Assembly (NCBI RefSeq): GCF_036803785.1
Contig: NZ_DAIRTR010000022.1
Coordinates: forward strand, 1-30,095
Origin: Pelomicrobium sp036803785
Lineage (GTDB): Bacteria; Pseudomonadota; Gammaproteobacteria; Burkholderiales; UBA6910
Direction of reading: 5' to 3'
DNA: 30,095 bases
Shown: positions 19,517-29,427 of the stretch, piece by piece
How the letters are laid out: the number at the start of each line of letters is the position of its first letter
How positions within the stretch are numbered: position 1 is the stretch's first letter
Made by a program: the position numbers and the translations under genes
The notes under the pieces: model-generated
The model's input: only the letters and a program-made list of their open reading frames with translations
Told to the model about the DNA's origin: nothing
Database searches by the model: none

Positions 19517-20848
19517 TTATTTCAGCCAGCCGATGGCGCGGGGTAGCCAGGTGGCCACGTCGGGAAAGAGCATGAGGAGCCCGAGCCCCACGAGCTGGAC
19601 TCCGATGAAGGGGATCACCCCCTTGTAGATTTCCATCGTCTTCACTTCCGGCGGCGCCACCCCTTTCAAGAAGAACAGGGCCCAGCCGAAGGGGGGCGTG
19701 AGGAAGGAGGTTTGGAGGTTCATGCAGATGAGCATCGCAAGCCACACCATGTCCACCCCCGCCTGCTGGAAGAAGGGCAGCAGCAGGGGCAGCACGATGT
19801 AGGAGATCTCGATCCACTCCAGGAAAAAGCCCAGGACGAAAAGCAGCACCATGAGGAAGAGAATGGTGCCCCACACGCCGCCCGGCACCAGGGCCATGAA
19901 CTCGGCGATCAGATCCTCCCCGGAAAGCCCCCGGAAGGCGAGGCTGAACACCTGGGCTGCCATGATGATGAAGAGAATCATGGCGGTGGTCTTGAGGGTC
20001 TCCCGCATGGTCTCCCGCAGCACCCGCAGGGAGAGCTTGCGGGCGATGGCGGCGATCAGGATGGCGCCGAAAGCGCCCATGGAGGCGGCCTCCGTCGGAG
20101 CGGCGACCCCGCCGATGATGGAGCCCAGCACCGCGAACACGAGGAGCAAGGGTGGCAGCACGCCGCGGAAGACCTCCACCACGAGCTCGCCGCGGGAAAG
20201 GGAGTCGAGCTCCTCGCGGGACAGAGGGGGCGCCAATTGGGGCTTCACCTGGCCCAGGATCAGGAGGTAGAGCACGTACAGGCCCGCCAGCATGAGCCCG
20301 GGCAGCAGGGCGGCAGCGAAAAGCGTGCCCACTGACTCCTGCATCAGATCCGCCAGCAGGATCAGGATCAGGCTCGGGGGAATGATCTGGCCCAGGGTGC
20401 CCGAGGCGCAGATGGCGCCGCTCGCAAGCCCGTGGTGATAGCCGCGTCTGAGCAGGGTGGGAAGGGCGATGAGCCCCAGGGTCACCACCGTGGCTCCCAC
20501 GATCCCCGTGGCGGCGCCCATCATGACGCCCACCAGGATGATGGCGATGCCCATGCCGCCTGGCATGCGCCCGGCCAGGTGGCCCATCACGTCCAGCATG
20601 TCCTCGGCGATGCGGGACTTCTCGAGCAGCACCCCCATGAAGACGAACAAGGGCACCGCGAGCAGCGTGTAATTGGTGGCCACGCCGTAGATGCGCGCGG
20701 GCAGCAGGTTGAACAGGGTGGTGCCGAAACCGAGAAAGCCGAAGAGGAAGCCCGCGGCGGCGATGGCATAGGCGACCCGCACGCCGGCGAGCAGCAAACC
20801 CACGAAGGCGACGATCATCAGGATCGCCAGGATTTCGTTCAATGGCAT
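19517..20848 (-). CDS. dctM: TRAP transporter large permease DctM
   Basis: The 443-residue protein is very hydrophobic with about a dozen membrane helices, beginning MPLNEILAILMIVAFVGLLLAGVRVAYAIAAAGFLFGF. It carries family stretches YTLLAVPLFVFMGVLLEKSRIAEDMLD and GMGIAIILVGVMMGAATGIVGATVVTLGLIALPTLLRRGY, part of the Na+-driven elevator domain. It forms the transport core with DctQ. It lies 3 bp after the dctQ stop, so the two are translationally coupled. Length and order are normal for the mannitol/2-oxo acid subfamily of TRAP permeases. Confidence 0.94.
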   Translation of the reverse strand: MPLNEILAILMIVAFVGLLLAGVRVAYAIAAAGFLFGFLGFGTTLFNLLPARIYGVATNYTLLAVPLFVFMGVLLEKSRIAEDMLDVMGHLAGRMPGGMGIAIILVGVMMGAATGIVGATVVTLGLIALPTLLRRGYHHGLASGAICASGTLGQIIPPSLILILLADLMQESVGTLFAAALLPGLMLAGLYVLYLLILGQVKPQLAPPLSREELDSLSRGELVVEVFRGVLPPLLLVFAVLGSIIGGVAAPTEAASMGAFGAILIAAIARKLSLRVLRETMRETLKTTAMILFIIMAAQVFSLAFRGLSGEDLIAEFMALVPGGVWGTILFLMVLLFVLGFFLEWIEISYIVLPLLLPFFQQAGVDMVWLAMLICMNLQTSFLTPPFGWALFFLKGVAPPEVKTMEIYKGVIPFIGVQLVGLGLLMLFPDVATWLPRAIGWLK

Positions 20849-20851
20849 GGC

Positions 20852-21370
20852 TCAGCCCTCCCGCCGGCGCCCGAACAGGCGCGCTGCCTGCTTGAGGGCA
20901 ATTGCCAGGCTCTGCAGCCCGAGCAGTAGGAAACCGGAGGTGACGAAGGACTTGAGGACCCAGCGATGGGTGAGCCCGCCCGGGTCCGGGGAGATCTCGC
21001 CGATGGCGTAGGAATGCTGCACGAACGGGATCGACAGATAGGCCACGTAGAAGGAGATCGGCGCCATGATGAAGAGGGCGCTCAGGAACTCGATCCAGTC
21101 CCGGGTGCGCGGGCTGTAGCCGTGATAGAGGATGTCCACCCGCACGTGGGCATCTTCCTTCTGGGTGTAGGCGATACCCCACAGGGCGATCACGGCGAGG
21201 AGATGCCACTCCAGCTCCTGGGCCCATACCGCGCCCAGGCTGAAGGCGTAGCGCAGCAGCACTTCGGTGGCGATCAGGAGCACCAGGAACAGAGTGAGCC
21301 AGGACGTGACGCGGCCCACCCAGTCGATGAAAGCATCGATGCCGTTGCCAAGCCGCTCGAGGGCGTTCAC
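20852..21370 (-). CDS. dctQ: TRAP transporter small permease DctQ
   Basis: The 172-residue protein has four membrane helices, including RVTSWLTLFLVLLIATEVLLRYAF near the start and the conserved WAQELEWHLLAVIALWGIAYTQKEDAHVRVDILY, which is the signature of DctQ. It pairs with DctM in the inner membrane. The start is GTG 21370, preceded by AAGGAGG; no better in-frame ATG exists. It follows dctP after an 86-bp gap holding a strong hairpin. Confidence 0.92.
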   Translation of the reverse strand: MNALERLGNGIDAFIDWVGRVTSWLTLFLVLLIATEVLLRYAFSLGAVWAQELEWHLLAVIALWGIAYTQKEDAHVRVDILYHGYSPRTRDWIEFLSALFIMAPISFYVAYLSIPFVQHSYAIGEISPDPGGLTHRWVLKSFVTSGFLLLGLQSLAIALKQAARLFGRRREG

Positions 21371-21417
21371 GGCGCCATCCCTCCTTTCTTGGGGTGAAAC
21401 GTCCGGGACCGGGAAAG

Positions 21418-21445
21418 CGCACCGGACCCGGACGGGTCCGGTGCG
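21418..21445 (-). terminator. Strong hairpin between dctP and dctQM
   Basis: The arms CGCACCGGACCCG and CGGGTCCGGTGCG are a perfect 13-bp inverted repeat with two central bases; folding would give about 12 pairs and a 4-base loop. On the dctP transcript it lies 11 bases after the stop codon and is followed by CTTTCCC, only a short T-run. It probably partly ends transcription or protects the dctP message, so that the binding protein exceeds the permeases. Confidence 0.6.
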
Positions 21446-21456
21446 GGAGCGCTTCT

Positions 21457-22551
21457 CTAGATATCGCGCACCTGGGTGGCGAAGTGGGTCTCGCTCACCT
21501 TGGCCCAGAAGTCGTGCTTCTTCTTGAAGGCGAAGTAGTGGTCATGGACCTTCTTCACCAACGGGTCCTTGGCGGCGGCGCTGGAGAGAGTGTCGGCGGT
21601 CGCCTCTTTTAACTTCTTGACCACGTCGGGAGGAAGGGTGGAAACCTTCACGCCGTGCTTCTGCACCAGCTCGTCCAGGGCCTCGGCGTTCTTGGTCTCG
21701 AGCCATAGCAGCCCTTCCAGGTCCATCGCCTTGGCGGCGTAGACCACGATCTCCTTGAGGTCGGCCGGCAGCGAATCCCAAGCCTTCTTATTGATCACAA
21801 TCTCGGTGGTGGTGGAAGGCTCGTGCCAGCCGGTGGTGTAGTAGTACTTGGCCGCGTTTTGCAGCCCGAGCTTCATGTCCAGGAACGGGCCCACCCACTC
21901 GGCGGCGTCGATCACGCCCCGCTCGAGGGCCGGGAAAATCTCGCCCCCCGGCAGCAGCTTCACGTCCACGCCCAGGGTGGCGTACACCTTGCCGGCCAGG
22001 CCCGGGATGCGCATCTTCAGACCCTTGAAGTCAGCCACCGAGTTGACCGGCCGCTTGAACCAGCCGGTCATCTGCACGCCGGTGCAGCCTGCCGGCAGCG
22101 GCACCAGCCCGAAGGGCCTGTACACCTCCTCCCACAACTGGTTGCCGCCGCCCTCCCATAGCCAGGCGTGCTGGCCCAGGTAGCTCATGCCGAAGGGCAC
22201 GGTACCGAAGTACTGGGAGGCGAAGGTCTTCCCGGCCCAGTAGTAGGCGACCCCGTGGTTCATCTCCACGGTGCCCGCGGCGCAGGCGTCGAAGCCCTCG
22301 AACGCGGGCAGCAGCTCCCCGGCGGCGAACACCTTGATCTTCAATCGCCCGTTGGACATGGCCTCCACTTTCTTGGCGAAGGCCTCGGCGCTGCCCGGCC
22401 CGGACTGGTAGAAGGGGGATCCCGCCGGCCAGGTAGTGGTCATCTTCCAGTTGAACGTCTTGGCGGCCTGGGCCTTGGCGATCATGGGAAAGCCCAGGGT
22501 GCCCGCGGCGGCGCCGGCGGCGGTCTTCTTGAGAAATCCGCGTCGATTCAT
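21457..22551 (-). CDS. dctP: TRAP transporter substrate-binding protein DctP/TakP-like
   Basis: The 364-residue periplasmic protein begins MNRRGFLKKTAAGAAAGTLG, a twin-arginine (Tat) signal, with cleavage expected after AKAQA. The mature protein starts FNWKMTTTWPAGSPFYQSGPG and contains GLKMRIPGLAGKVYATLGVDVKLLPGGEIFPALERGVIDAAEWVG in two consecutive stretches, characteristic of the TakP branch that binds 2-oxo acids such as pyruvate. The conserved ligand arginine is in KMRIPG. The true ligand remains open; chloroaromatic or mannitol-type relatives look similar. It leads the dctPQM operon; the 292 bp upstream shows no clear promoter to me. Confidence 0.92.
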   Translation of the reverse strand: MNRRGFLKKTAAGAAAGTLGFPMIAKAQAAKTFNWKMTTTWPAGSPFYQSGPGSAEAFAKKVEAMSNGRLKIKVFAAGELLPAFEGFDACAAGTVEMNHGVAYYWAGKTFASQYFGTVPFGMSYLGQHAWLWEGGGNQLWEEVYRPFGLVPLPAGCTGVQMTGWFKRPVNSVADFKGLKMRIPGLAGKVYATLGVDVKLLPGGEIFPALERGVIDAAEWVGPFLDMKLGLQNAAKYYYTTGWHEPSTTTEIVINKKAWDSLPADLKEIVVYAAKAMDLEGLLWLETKNAEALDELVQKHGVKVSTLPPDVVKKLKEATADTLSSAAAKDPLVKKVHDHYFAFKKKHDFWAKVSETHFATQVRDI

Positions 22552-22843
22552 GACGAGTCATCCTCCGTGGTCACATGCCCGCAACGGGCGGGGTGGTAGA
22601 AGGAGCGGACCGTGAAACACTCGATCCATGGGATGAGGTTCGCAGGTTTCGTGCCATGGGATCGGCAAACGAAACGCCGGCGGCCGCTCGCGGTATTATT
22701 CGTGCAACGCAGAGCGAGACGACGGGCCGATGGCGCGGATGTGCCCGGCAGCCGTCGCCGTCGCGCTGCACCATTTTTTTGCACCGCCCGCACCGGATGA
22801 GTGCAAGCGGTTACGTGGTTTATAACACGAAAACGGATCCCGA

Positions 22844-23425
22844 ATGACAGCCCTCTGCTATATCCACGGCTTCAACAGTTCTCCGGCCTCGTCCAAGGCC
22901 CAGATGCTCCGGGAGCGGCTCGAGCGGCTGGGAAAGGCGACGAGCTTTCGCGCTCCCGCGCTTCCCCACCGGCCAGCCCAGGCGATCCAGGTGCTGGAGC
23001 AGGCAATCGCGCAACTGCAGGCCCCGGTCACCCTAGTGGGCAGCTCCCTGGGAGGCTACTACGCCACCTGGCTCGCCGAGCGCCATGGGCTCAAGGCGGT
23101 GCTGGTGAATCCCGCGGTGGACGCGCCCCGGGACCTGGCCCAGTGCTTGGGCGTGCAGCAAAACTTCCACACTGGGGAGCGCTACGAGTTCACCCAGACC
23201 CATCTCGACGAGCTGGCGGCGCTGGAGGTGCCGGCCATCACCCGCCCCGAGCGCTATCTTCTTCTGGTGGCCACCGGCGACGAGGTGCTCGACTACCGCC
23301 GGGCAGTGGAGAAGTTCGCCGGCGCCCGCCAGATCGTGGTGGAAGGAAGCGATCACGGCTTTTCCGACTTCGGCCACTACCTGGACGAGGTGCTTGCCTT
23401 TGCCGGGCTCGCGCCTTCTCCCTGA
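22844..23425 (+). CDS. yqiA: YqiA-family esterase (alpha/beta hydrolase)
   Basis: The 193-residue protein matches the YqiA/UPF0227 family in length and in its first motif CYIHGFNSSPASSKAQMLRERL. The nucleophile elbow is GSSLGG with S68; the acid is likely the Asp of ATGDEVLDY and the base the His of EGSDHGFSDF. YqiA of E. coli cleaves short-chain esters, including CoA thioesters; the physiological substrate is unknown. TATAAC at 22821 is a possible -10 element, but then the leader would be very short. A ribosome-binding site is weak. It is divergent from dctP and is the last chromosomal-looking gene before the accessory island. Confidence 0.88.
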   Translation: MTALCYIHGFNSSPASSKAQMLRERLERLGKATSFRAPALPHRPAQAIQVLEQAIAQLQAPVTLVGSSLGGYYATWLAERHGLKAVLVNPAVDAPRDLAQCLGVQQNFHTGERYEFTQTHLDELAALEVPAITRPERYLLLVATGDEVLDYRRAVEKFAGARQIVVEGSDHGFSDFGHYLDEVLAFAGLAPSP

Positions 23426-24247
23426 CGGCACGCAGAAACGCAGGCGACGGAGAAAACGCCGCCTTCGTCCGCAAGGAATCGTTGCACAGGCGGGCCCCTT
23501 AAAAAAGGCGACGGTATAGACGGGCTCCAGCACCTCTGATGCGGCCTTGCGGGCCGCCTTTACACGTTTCTTGAGGTCCGCTCCCTATTCCCCGTCGAAC
23601 CGACCCGAATAGTTCATGCGCACGCCCTCCGGCCCCGCCCGCTTTCGGTGTGCCTGCCGCAGCTTAGAGAGCCCGCGGGCAGCGCCACGGGAAACCGGAG
23701 GGTGTTGCGGTACAGACGGTCCCTTCCCCCGCAACCGGGTGTTGATCGCCTTGACCCGTTCCCGGACGGGATCCTTTCCACCGACGTTTTCGCCGTCTGC
23801 GTCGAGGCTTTGGCAGACAGGTCCCACGGGAGCAGCGGCCGCAGGATCGGCGACGTCAGAGATTTCTGCGCCGGCGGTCCTCCGCGGGATCGATGATTAC
23901 ACGCCTTGTCGCATCAGCGAGCGCAGCTTTCTGCGAGTCGGCGCACAGGTCCTCGAGGATCGCCTCTTTGAACTTCTCCCCCGCGCTCTGCTGGGGGACT
24001 AGACGACCAGCTTGTTGAGCGTGGGCTTCGTGCCGAACCAGTCGCGTTTCCCAAGGTTTCCGGCCGTCGAGCACGCCTGCCTCCACGAGGAGGGTTGGCA
24101 ACAACGGCGGTGCCTACTCGAACCGCCTGCGGGTCGTCCTCGGCGCCCAAGCTGCATCGCCAGGTGAGATCCCTGCTCCCGTTGTGTGGCGGACCGGAAA
24201 CGCGGGCTGGACCTCTTTTGCTAGGAGCCTAGCGCCCCGAGCGACCT
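23426..24247. other. Gene-poor stretch at the island edge
   Basis: I see no gene that can be supported in these roughly 820 bases. Two reverse-strand open frames (23585-23827 and 23856-24104) have charged, protein-like segments such as EKFKEAILEDLCADSQKAALADATRRVIIDP but no ribosome-binding site, no known motif, and lie in different frames, so they may be remnants of decayed genes. A small hairpin is at 23541-23557. No tRNA or integrase was recognised that would mark an attachment site. Confidence 0.5.
23541..23557 (+). terminator. Candidate hairpin terminator
   Basis: The 6-bp stem GCGGCC/GGCCGC has the loop TTGCG and is followed by CTTTACACGTTTCTT. It lies 115 bp after yqiA and may end that transcript. 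Confidence 0.35.
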
Positions 24248-24269
24248 GGGCATATGTTGACATATGCCC
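24248..24269. promoter_or_regulatory. 22-bp perfect palindromic operator of the defence operon
   Basis: The arms GGGCATATGT and ACATATGCCC are a perfect 10-bp inverted repeat around the centre TG. The right side contains the -35 hexamer TTGACA, so a bound dimer would block RNA polymerase. The XRE repressor gene starts 70 bp downstream. Autoregulation is inferred. Two further words, GCATGT at 24271 and 24295 (24 bp apart), may be half-sites. Confidence 0.7.
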
Positions 24270-24289
24270 TGCATGTAGGCTTCCATATC
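24257..24289 (+). promoter_or_regulatory. Candidate promoter of the xre-helicase-hsd operon
   Basis: A consensus -35 TTGACA at 24257-24262 lies inside the palindrome. The best -10 candidates, CCATAT or CATATC at 24283-24289, give a spacer of 20-21 bp, longer than ideal, so the -10 choice is uncertain. Confidence 0.4.
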
Positions 24290-24339
24290 GCCTTGCATGT
24301 TGCCTGGCGCGTTTGCAGACCAAGGTTCGAGGTGCCGCC

Positions 24340-24564
24340 ATGAAGAATGAGGACATCCCAGCGCTCATCCGTGAGCTTCGACAACGGCTCCACCTCACTC
24401 AGGAGCAGTTCGCCCAGAAGGTGGGCGTCACCTACAGCACCGTGAACCACTGGGAGAACGGCAAGCGCGTGCCGCTACCTTTTCTCGTCAAACGACTCGT
24501 TGAGATGAAGGCGGAATTGGACGCACAAGACGAGAAGGGCCCACGGAAGAGGGCGCCAAGATGA
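24340..24564 (+). CDS. Small XRE-family helix-turn-helix regulator
   Basis: The 74-residue protein is one Cro/C1-type HTH domain: IPALIRELRQRLHLTQEQFAQKVGVTYSTVNHWENGKRVP, with the LTQEQFA helix and the STVNHWENG recognition region. A basic tail (GPRKRAPR) follows. The start ATG 24340 begins the domain without a leader. Its stop overlaps the helicase start (ATGA at 24561), so both are translated in coupling. As the first gene of a restriction-type operon with a palindromic operator, it is probably a controller-like autorepressor that delays or limits expression after the island enters a new host. Confidence 0.88.
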   Translation: MKNEDIPALIRELRQRLHLTQEQFAQKVGVTYSTVNHWENGKRVPLPFLVKRLVEMKAELDAQDEKGPRKRAPR

Positions 24565-27026
24565 GTGAGGGGCAGCTCCTGCACGAAGGGCAGATTCTCA
24601 CTGGCTCGCTCTTCAACGAGCCGATGCGGGTGGAGACTGTGCGCGCGAACGGTCCCGGCACCTGGATCGTCGGATTGGCCGGCACACAGACCGAGCGGTT
24701 CTGCAAGGTCATCCTCACCAGGCAGGACCTCGAACACCTCACTATCTCGGAGGCGCGGTATAGCTACGATGGCGACGGGCACCTCCTTCGGCTGGGCCTG
24801 CAGGCGTACTCTCTCGGTATTGCATATGAGTTCGATCCCTACTTCGGCCTCTCCATTTCCCGTGTGGACCCGCTGCCGCACCAGCTCGAGGCCATCTACG
24901 ACTATCTCCTAAAGCTTCCCCGGGTCCGGTTCCTGCTGGCAGATGACGCCGGGGCAGGCAAGACGATCATGGCCGGGTTGCTCATCCGCGAACTCGAACT
25001 CCGCGGTCTCGCCGAGCGCATCCTGATCGTTTGCCCCGCCAACCTCTCGTTCCAGTGGCAGCGCGAACTCAAAGAGAAGTTCGACGAGAAGTTTCTTGTC
25101 CTCAAAGGCGGCGACATCCGGGATCAGTTCGGCATGAACCAGTGGCTAGAGCAGAAGCGCGTCATCACCTCCCTCGATCTCGCGAAACGTCATGATATCC
25201 TGCCGGGGCTGCGGCAGGCCCACTGGGATCTCGTCATCGTGGACGAAGCGCACCGCATGTCGGCTTCCGACGAGACCCACAAGAGCCAGCGCTACAAGCT
25301 GGGCGAGCTTCTGCGGGACACCTCAGATCATCTGCTGCTTTTGACAGCCATGCCGCACAAGGGCGATCCAGAAAACTTCAGCCTCTTCCTCCAGCTGCTC
25401 GACGCGGATGCCTACGCCGACGTGCGCTCCATCCGCGAAGCCATGAACCGCCGCCGCGCGCCGTTCTATCTGCGCCGCACGAAGGAGGCCATGGTCTACT
25501 TCCCGGAGCGCCGGACGGATGGTACATGGGTCGCCGAGAAGATCTTCACGAAGCGCATCCCACACACCGTGGAATTCCAGATCGACGGGCCAGAGTTCGA
25601 CCTCTACCGCGACATCACCCGCTTCGTGAAGCAGCAGAGCGCCAGGGCCGCAGCGCAGGGCGACGACCCGCGCGCCCGCGCCGTCGGCTTCTTGATGTCC
25701 CTCTATCAGCGCCGGCTTGCCTCGAGCACCTACGCCATGCGGCACTCGCTGGAGAATCGGGCGAAGCGTCTGGAGGAGGGATTGAAGCGGGCCCAGGACC
25801 TGGCACGGTTGGCCCCGCCGGAGCTTCCCAACCCGGACGAGCTGGAAGAAATGGAGGAGAGCGAACGCGAACGCCTCGAAGAGACGCTCGAGGCCATCAC
25901 GCTCGCGGGCAACGCCCAGCAGGTCCACGAGGAGATTCAAGAACTGAAGGCGCTGGCTGCTCAAGCCCAGAGGGTTGAGGACTCCGGCGCGGAAGCCAAA
26001 CTCTCGAAGCTGAAGGAGCTCCTGCAGCAGGAGGGTTTTTTCGACCACGCGGAGAAACGGCTGCTCGTCTTTACGGAGTTCAAGGACACGCTCGACTACC
26101 TGGTGGAGCGGCTGAAGTCGTGGGGCTTCCGCGTCGGCTACATCCACGGCGGCATGAAGCCCGGGTCGCGCGACGAACCGGGCACCCGGCTTTACGCGGA
26201 GCAACAGTTCAAAGAAGGACACATCCAGATCCTTGTCGCCACCGAAGCGGCCGGCGAAGGGATCAACCTCCAAGTCTGCAACATCCTCTTCAACTACGAC
26301 ATCCCGTGGAACCCGAACCGCCTCGAGCAGCGCATGGGCCGTATCCACCGCTACGGCCAGCGCAAGGACTGCCTGATCTTCAACTTCGTCGCCAACAACA
26401 CGATCGAGGGCAAGGTGCTGCAGCGGCTGCTGGAAAAGCTCCAGGAGATCCGCGATGCCCTCGATGATGACGCGGTCTTCAACGTGGTCGGCGAGGTTCT
26501 GCCGGCGGCCCACATCGAGCGGGTGCTTCGCGACTACTACGCCGGGCGGCTTGGCGATGCTGACCTCGAGGAACGGCTGCTCAGGAACGTGGACGAACGC
26601 GAGTTCCGGCGCATCTGCCAGAACGCCCTCGAGGGGCTGGCCTCGAAGAAGCTCAACCTGGAGATGCTCATCGAGCGCCGGGCACGGGCCCAGGAGCGGC
26701 GCGTGGTCCCCGAGACGGTGGCCCGTTTCATCCGGGAGGCGGCCCCTTATGCCGGCTGGGAAATCCGGGAAGTACGGCATCTGCCTTACACGTTCGAACC
26801 TGGCCGCACACCGCACAGGTTGCGCGAGCACGAACGGGCTGCGGACTGGAGACTTCCGCCCCTGGCTACGAAGTATCCACGCTGCTCGACCGACCGCGAG
26901 ACGGCCGAGGCGAACAACCTGGAGTGGGTCACGCCGGGTCATCCGCTTTTCGAGGCGATCCGGCGGCACACTTACGCGCAGGCCCTCGAGGTGGTTTCTA
27001 CATTCTCAGAAGCGCACGGGCAATGA
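24561..27026 (+). CDS. SNF2/RapA-like superfamily 2 helicase, apparently C-terminally truncated
   Basis: The 821-residue protein has an N-terminal beta-rich region (1-100), then helicase motifs: Walker A LADDAGAGKT at 126-135, DEAH at 228-231, motif III LTAMPH at 261-266, a charged helical insert near 400-490, and the C-terminal lobe with ATEAAGEGINL near 560 and QRMGRIHRYGQ near 590-600. All motifs for ATP-driven DNA translocation are intact. The best family match I know is the large helicases often tied to defence loci (DrmD-like or with a DUF3883 C-terminus), usually 1000 residues or more. Here similarity to that pattern seems to stop around HPLFEAIRRHTYAQALEV, and 14 residues later the frame ends. 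So the C-terminal domain may be lost. It lies 16 bp before hsdM. Confidence 0.85.
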   Translation: MSEGQLLHEGQILTGSLFNEPMRVETVRANGPGTWIVGLAGTQTERFCKVILTRQDLEHLTISEARYSYDGDGHLLRLGLQAYSLGIAYEFDPYFGLSISRVDPLPHQLEAIYDYLLKLPRVRFLLADDAGAGKTIMAGLLIRELELRGLAERILIVCPANLSFQWQRELKEKFDEKFLVLKGGDIRDQFGMNQWLEQKRVITSLDLAKRHDILPGLRQAHWDLVIVDEAHRMSASDETHKSQRYKLGELLRDTSDHLLLLTAMPHKGDPENFSLFLQLLDADAYADVRSIREAMNRRRAPFYLRRTKEAMVYFPERRTDGTWVAEKIFTKRIPHTVEFQIDGPEFDLYRDITRFVKQQSARAAAQGDDPRARAVGFLMSLYQRRLASSTYAMRHSLENRAKRLEEGLKRAQDLARLAPPELPNPDELEEMEESERERLEETLEAITLAGNAQQVHEEIQELKALAAQAQRVEDSGAEAKLSKLKELLQQEGFFDHAEKRLLVFTEFKDTLDYLVERLKSWGFRVGYIHGGMKPGSRDEPGTRLYAEQQFKEGHIQILVATEAAGEGINLQVCNILFNYDIPWNPNRLEQRMGRIHRYGQRKDCLIFNFVANNTIEGKVLQRLLEKLQEIRDALDDDAVFNVVGEVLPAAHIERVLRDYYAGRLGDADLEERLLRNVDEREFRRICQNALEGLASKKLNLEMLIERRARAQERRVVPETVARFIREAAPYAGWEIREVRHLPYTFEPGRTPHRLREHERAADWRLPPLATKYPRCSTDRETAEANNLEWVTPGHPLFEAIRRHTYAQALEVVSTFSEAHGQ

Positions 27027-27042
27027 CTCGATGAGGAAGCAG

Positions 27043-28728
<1,686 letters not shown>

Positions 28729-29325
28729 CCGCAACAAGAATGCGACCAGTGCTCGCGGCAAGAGAGGTTCGGCGGTCAAAATTAGTGACGTGAAGAAAGA
28801 ACTAAAGGCTTCGCACGGCCTCACCCAGCAGGAAATTCAAAGCAATCTCACCTACCTCATCAGTCAGGGCTGGGTAGAGGAGGACACCATCGAGAAATCC
28901 ATCACCGCGCCGGGAGGCACCGTTATTCCTTCCTCCACCAACTACTACAGGATCACCGCCGCCGGTATAGACAAAATCGAAGGACCCGGCGAGTTCACCA
29001 TGCCGAAGTTTCACGGTATCAAAATCGAAGCCACTGGCCAGAACATCATAACGTTGGGCGACGGGAATCAGATTAACGCACAGTTCAGCGAGCTTGGCAC
29101 CTCGCTTGTCGAGCTGCGAAACGCGATCGCACAATCAGCCGCTCCTGAGGCAGACAAGCTCGCGCTCGTGGCCGACATCGACACAATCCAGTCGCAGTTG
29201 GCGAAGCCGACGCCAAACAAAGCCATCATCGCCGCTGCTTGTGAAACGGTGAAGACCGCCGCCACCATCGACGGTTGCGTCGGTCTTGTCAATAAGGTGG
29301 CAGGGCTCATTGGAGGACTGCTGAC

Positions 29326-29416
29326 ATGAGCCACTTTAAGTCAGCGACATTCGAGCAAGGAGCCCACTTCATTGGGCTTGGCGCGACCACCGCTGCCAAC
29401 ATGAAGGAGTTGGGAT

Positions 29417-29427
<11 letters not shown>
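29326..29427 (+). CDS. 33-aa ORF relaying translation to hsdS, ends in the HsdM tail
   Basis: The ATG overlaps the stop of the 225-aa gene (ATGA), and the frame ends NMKELGYGG-stop, the usual C-terminus of HsdM. The first 24 residues (from MSHFKSATFEQGAHF) match nothing I know. The stop lies 11 bases inside hsdS. It may serve only to carry ribosomes to the hsdS start, as a leftover of the original hsdM end after insertion of the upstream gene. Whether it makes a stable peptide is doubtful. Confidence 0.45.
29398..29421 (+). repeat. hsdM-end junction, copy 2 (ribosome-binding site and start of hsdS)
   Basis: The second copy of the 24-bp junction codes NMKELGYG, then GG-stop, in the relay ORF and supplies AAGGAG and the ATG (29417) of hsdS. 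Three single-base differences from copy 1 are visible. It probably is the original hsdM-hsdS border. Confidence 0.85.

Noticed and set aside
19233..21422. A long reverse-strand open frame of about 730 codons across the TRAP genes
   Set aside because: It lies in another frame of dctM and dctQ, has Arg/Gly/His-rich composition typical of shadow frames in GC-rich DNA, and lacks any motif.
25323..26969. A 548-codon reverse-strand open frame inside the helicase gene
   Set aside because: The helicase frame shows all SF2 motifs; the antisense frame has none and no ribosome-binding site.
26455..27042. An upstream in-frame extension of hsdM through the helicase 3' half
   Set aside because: The sequence there encodes the helicase in another frame; HsdM's usual start and an AGGAAG site are at 27043.
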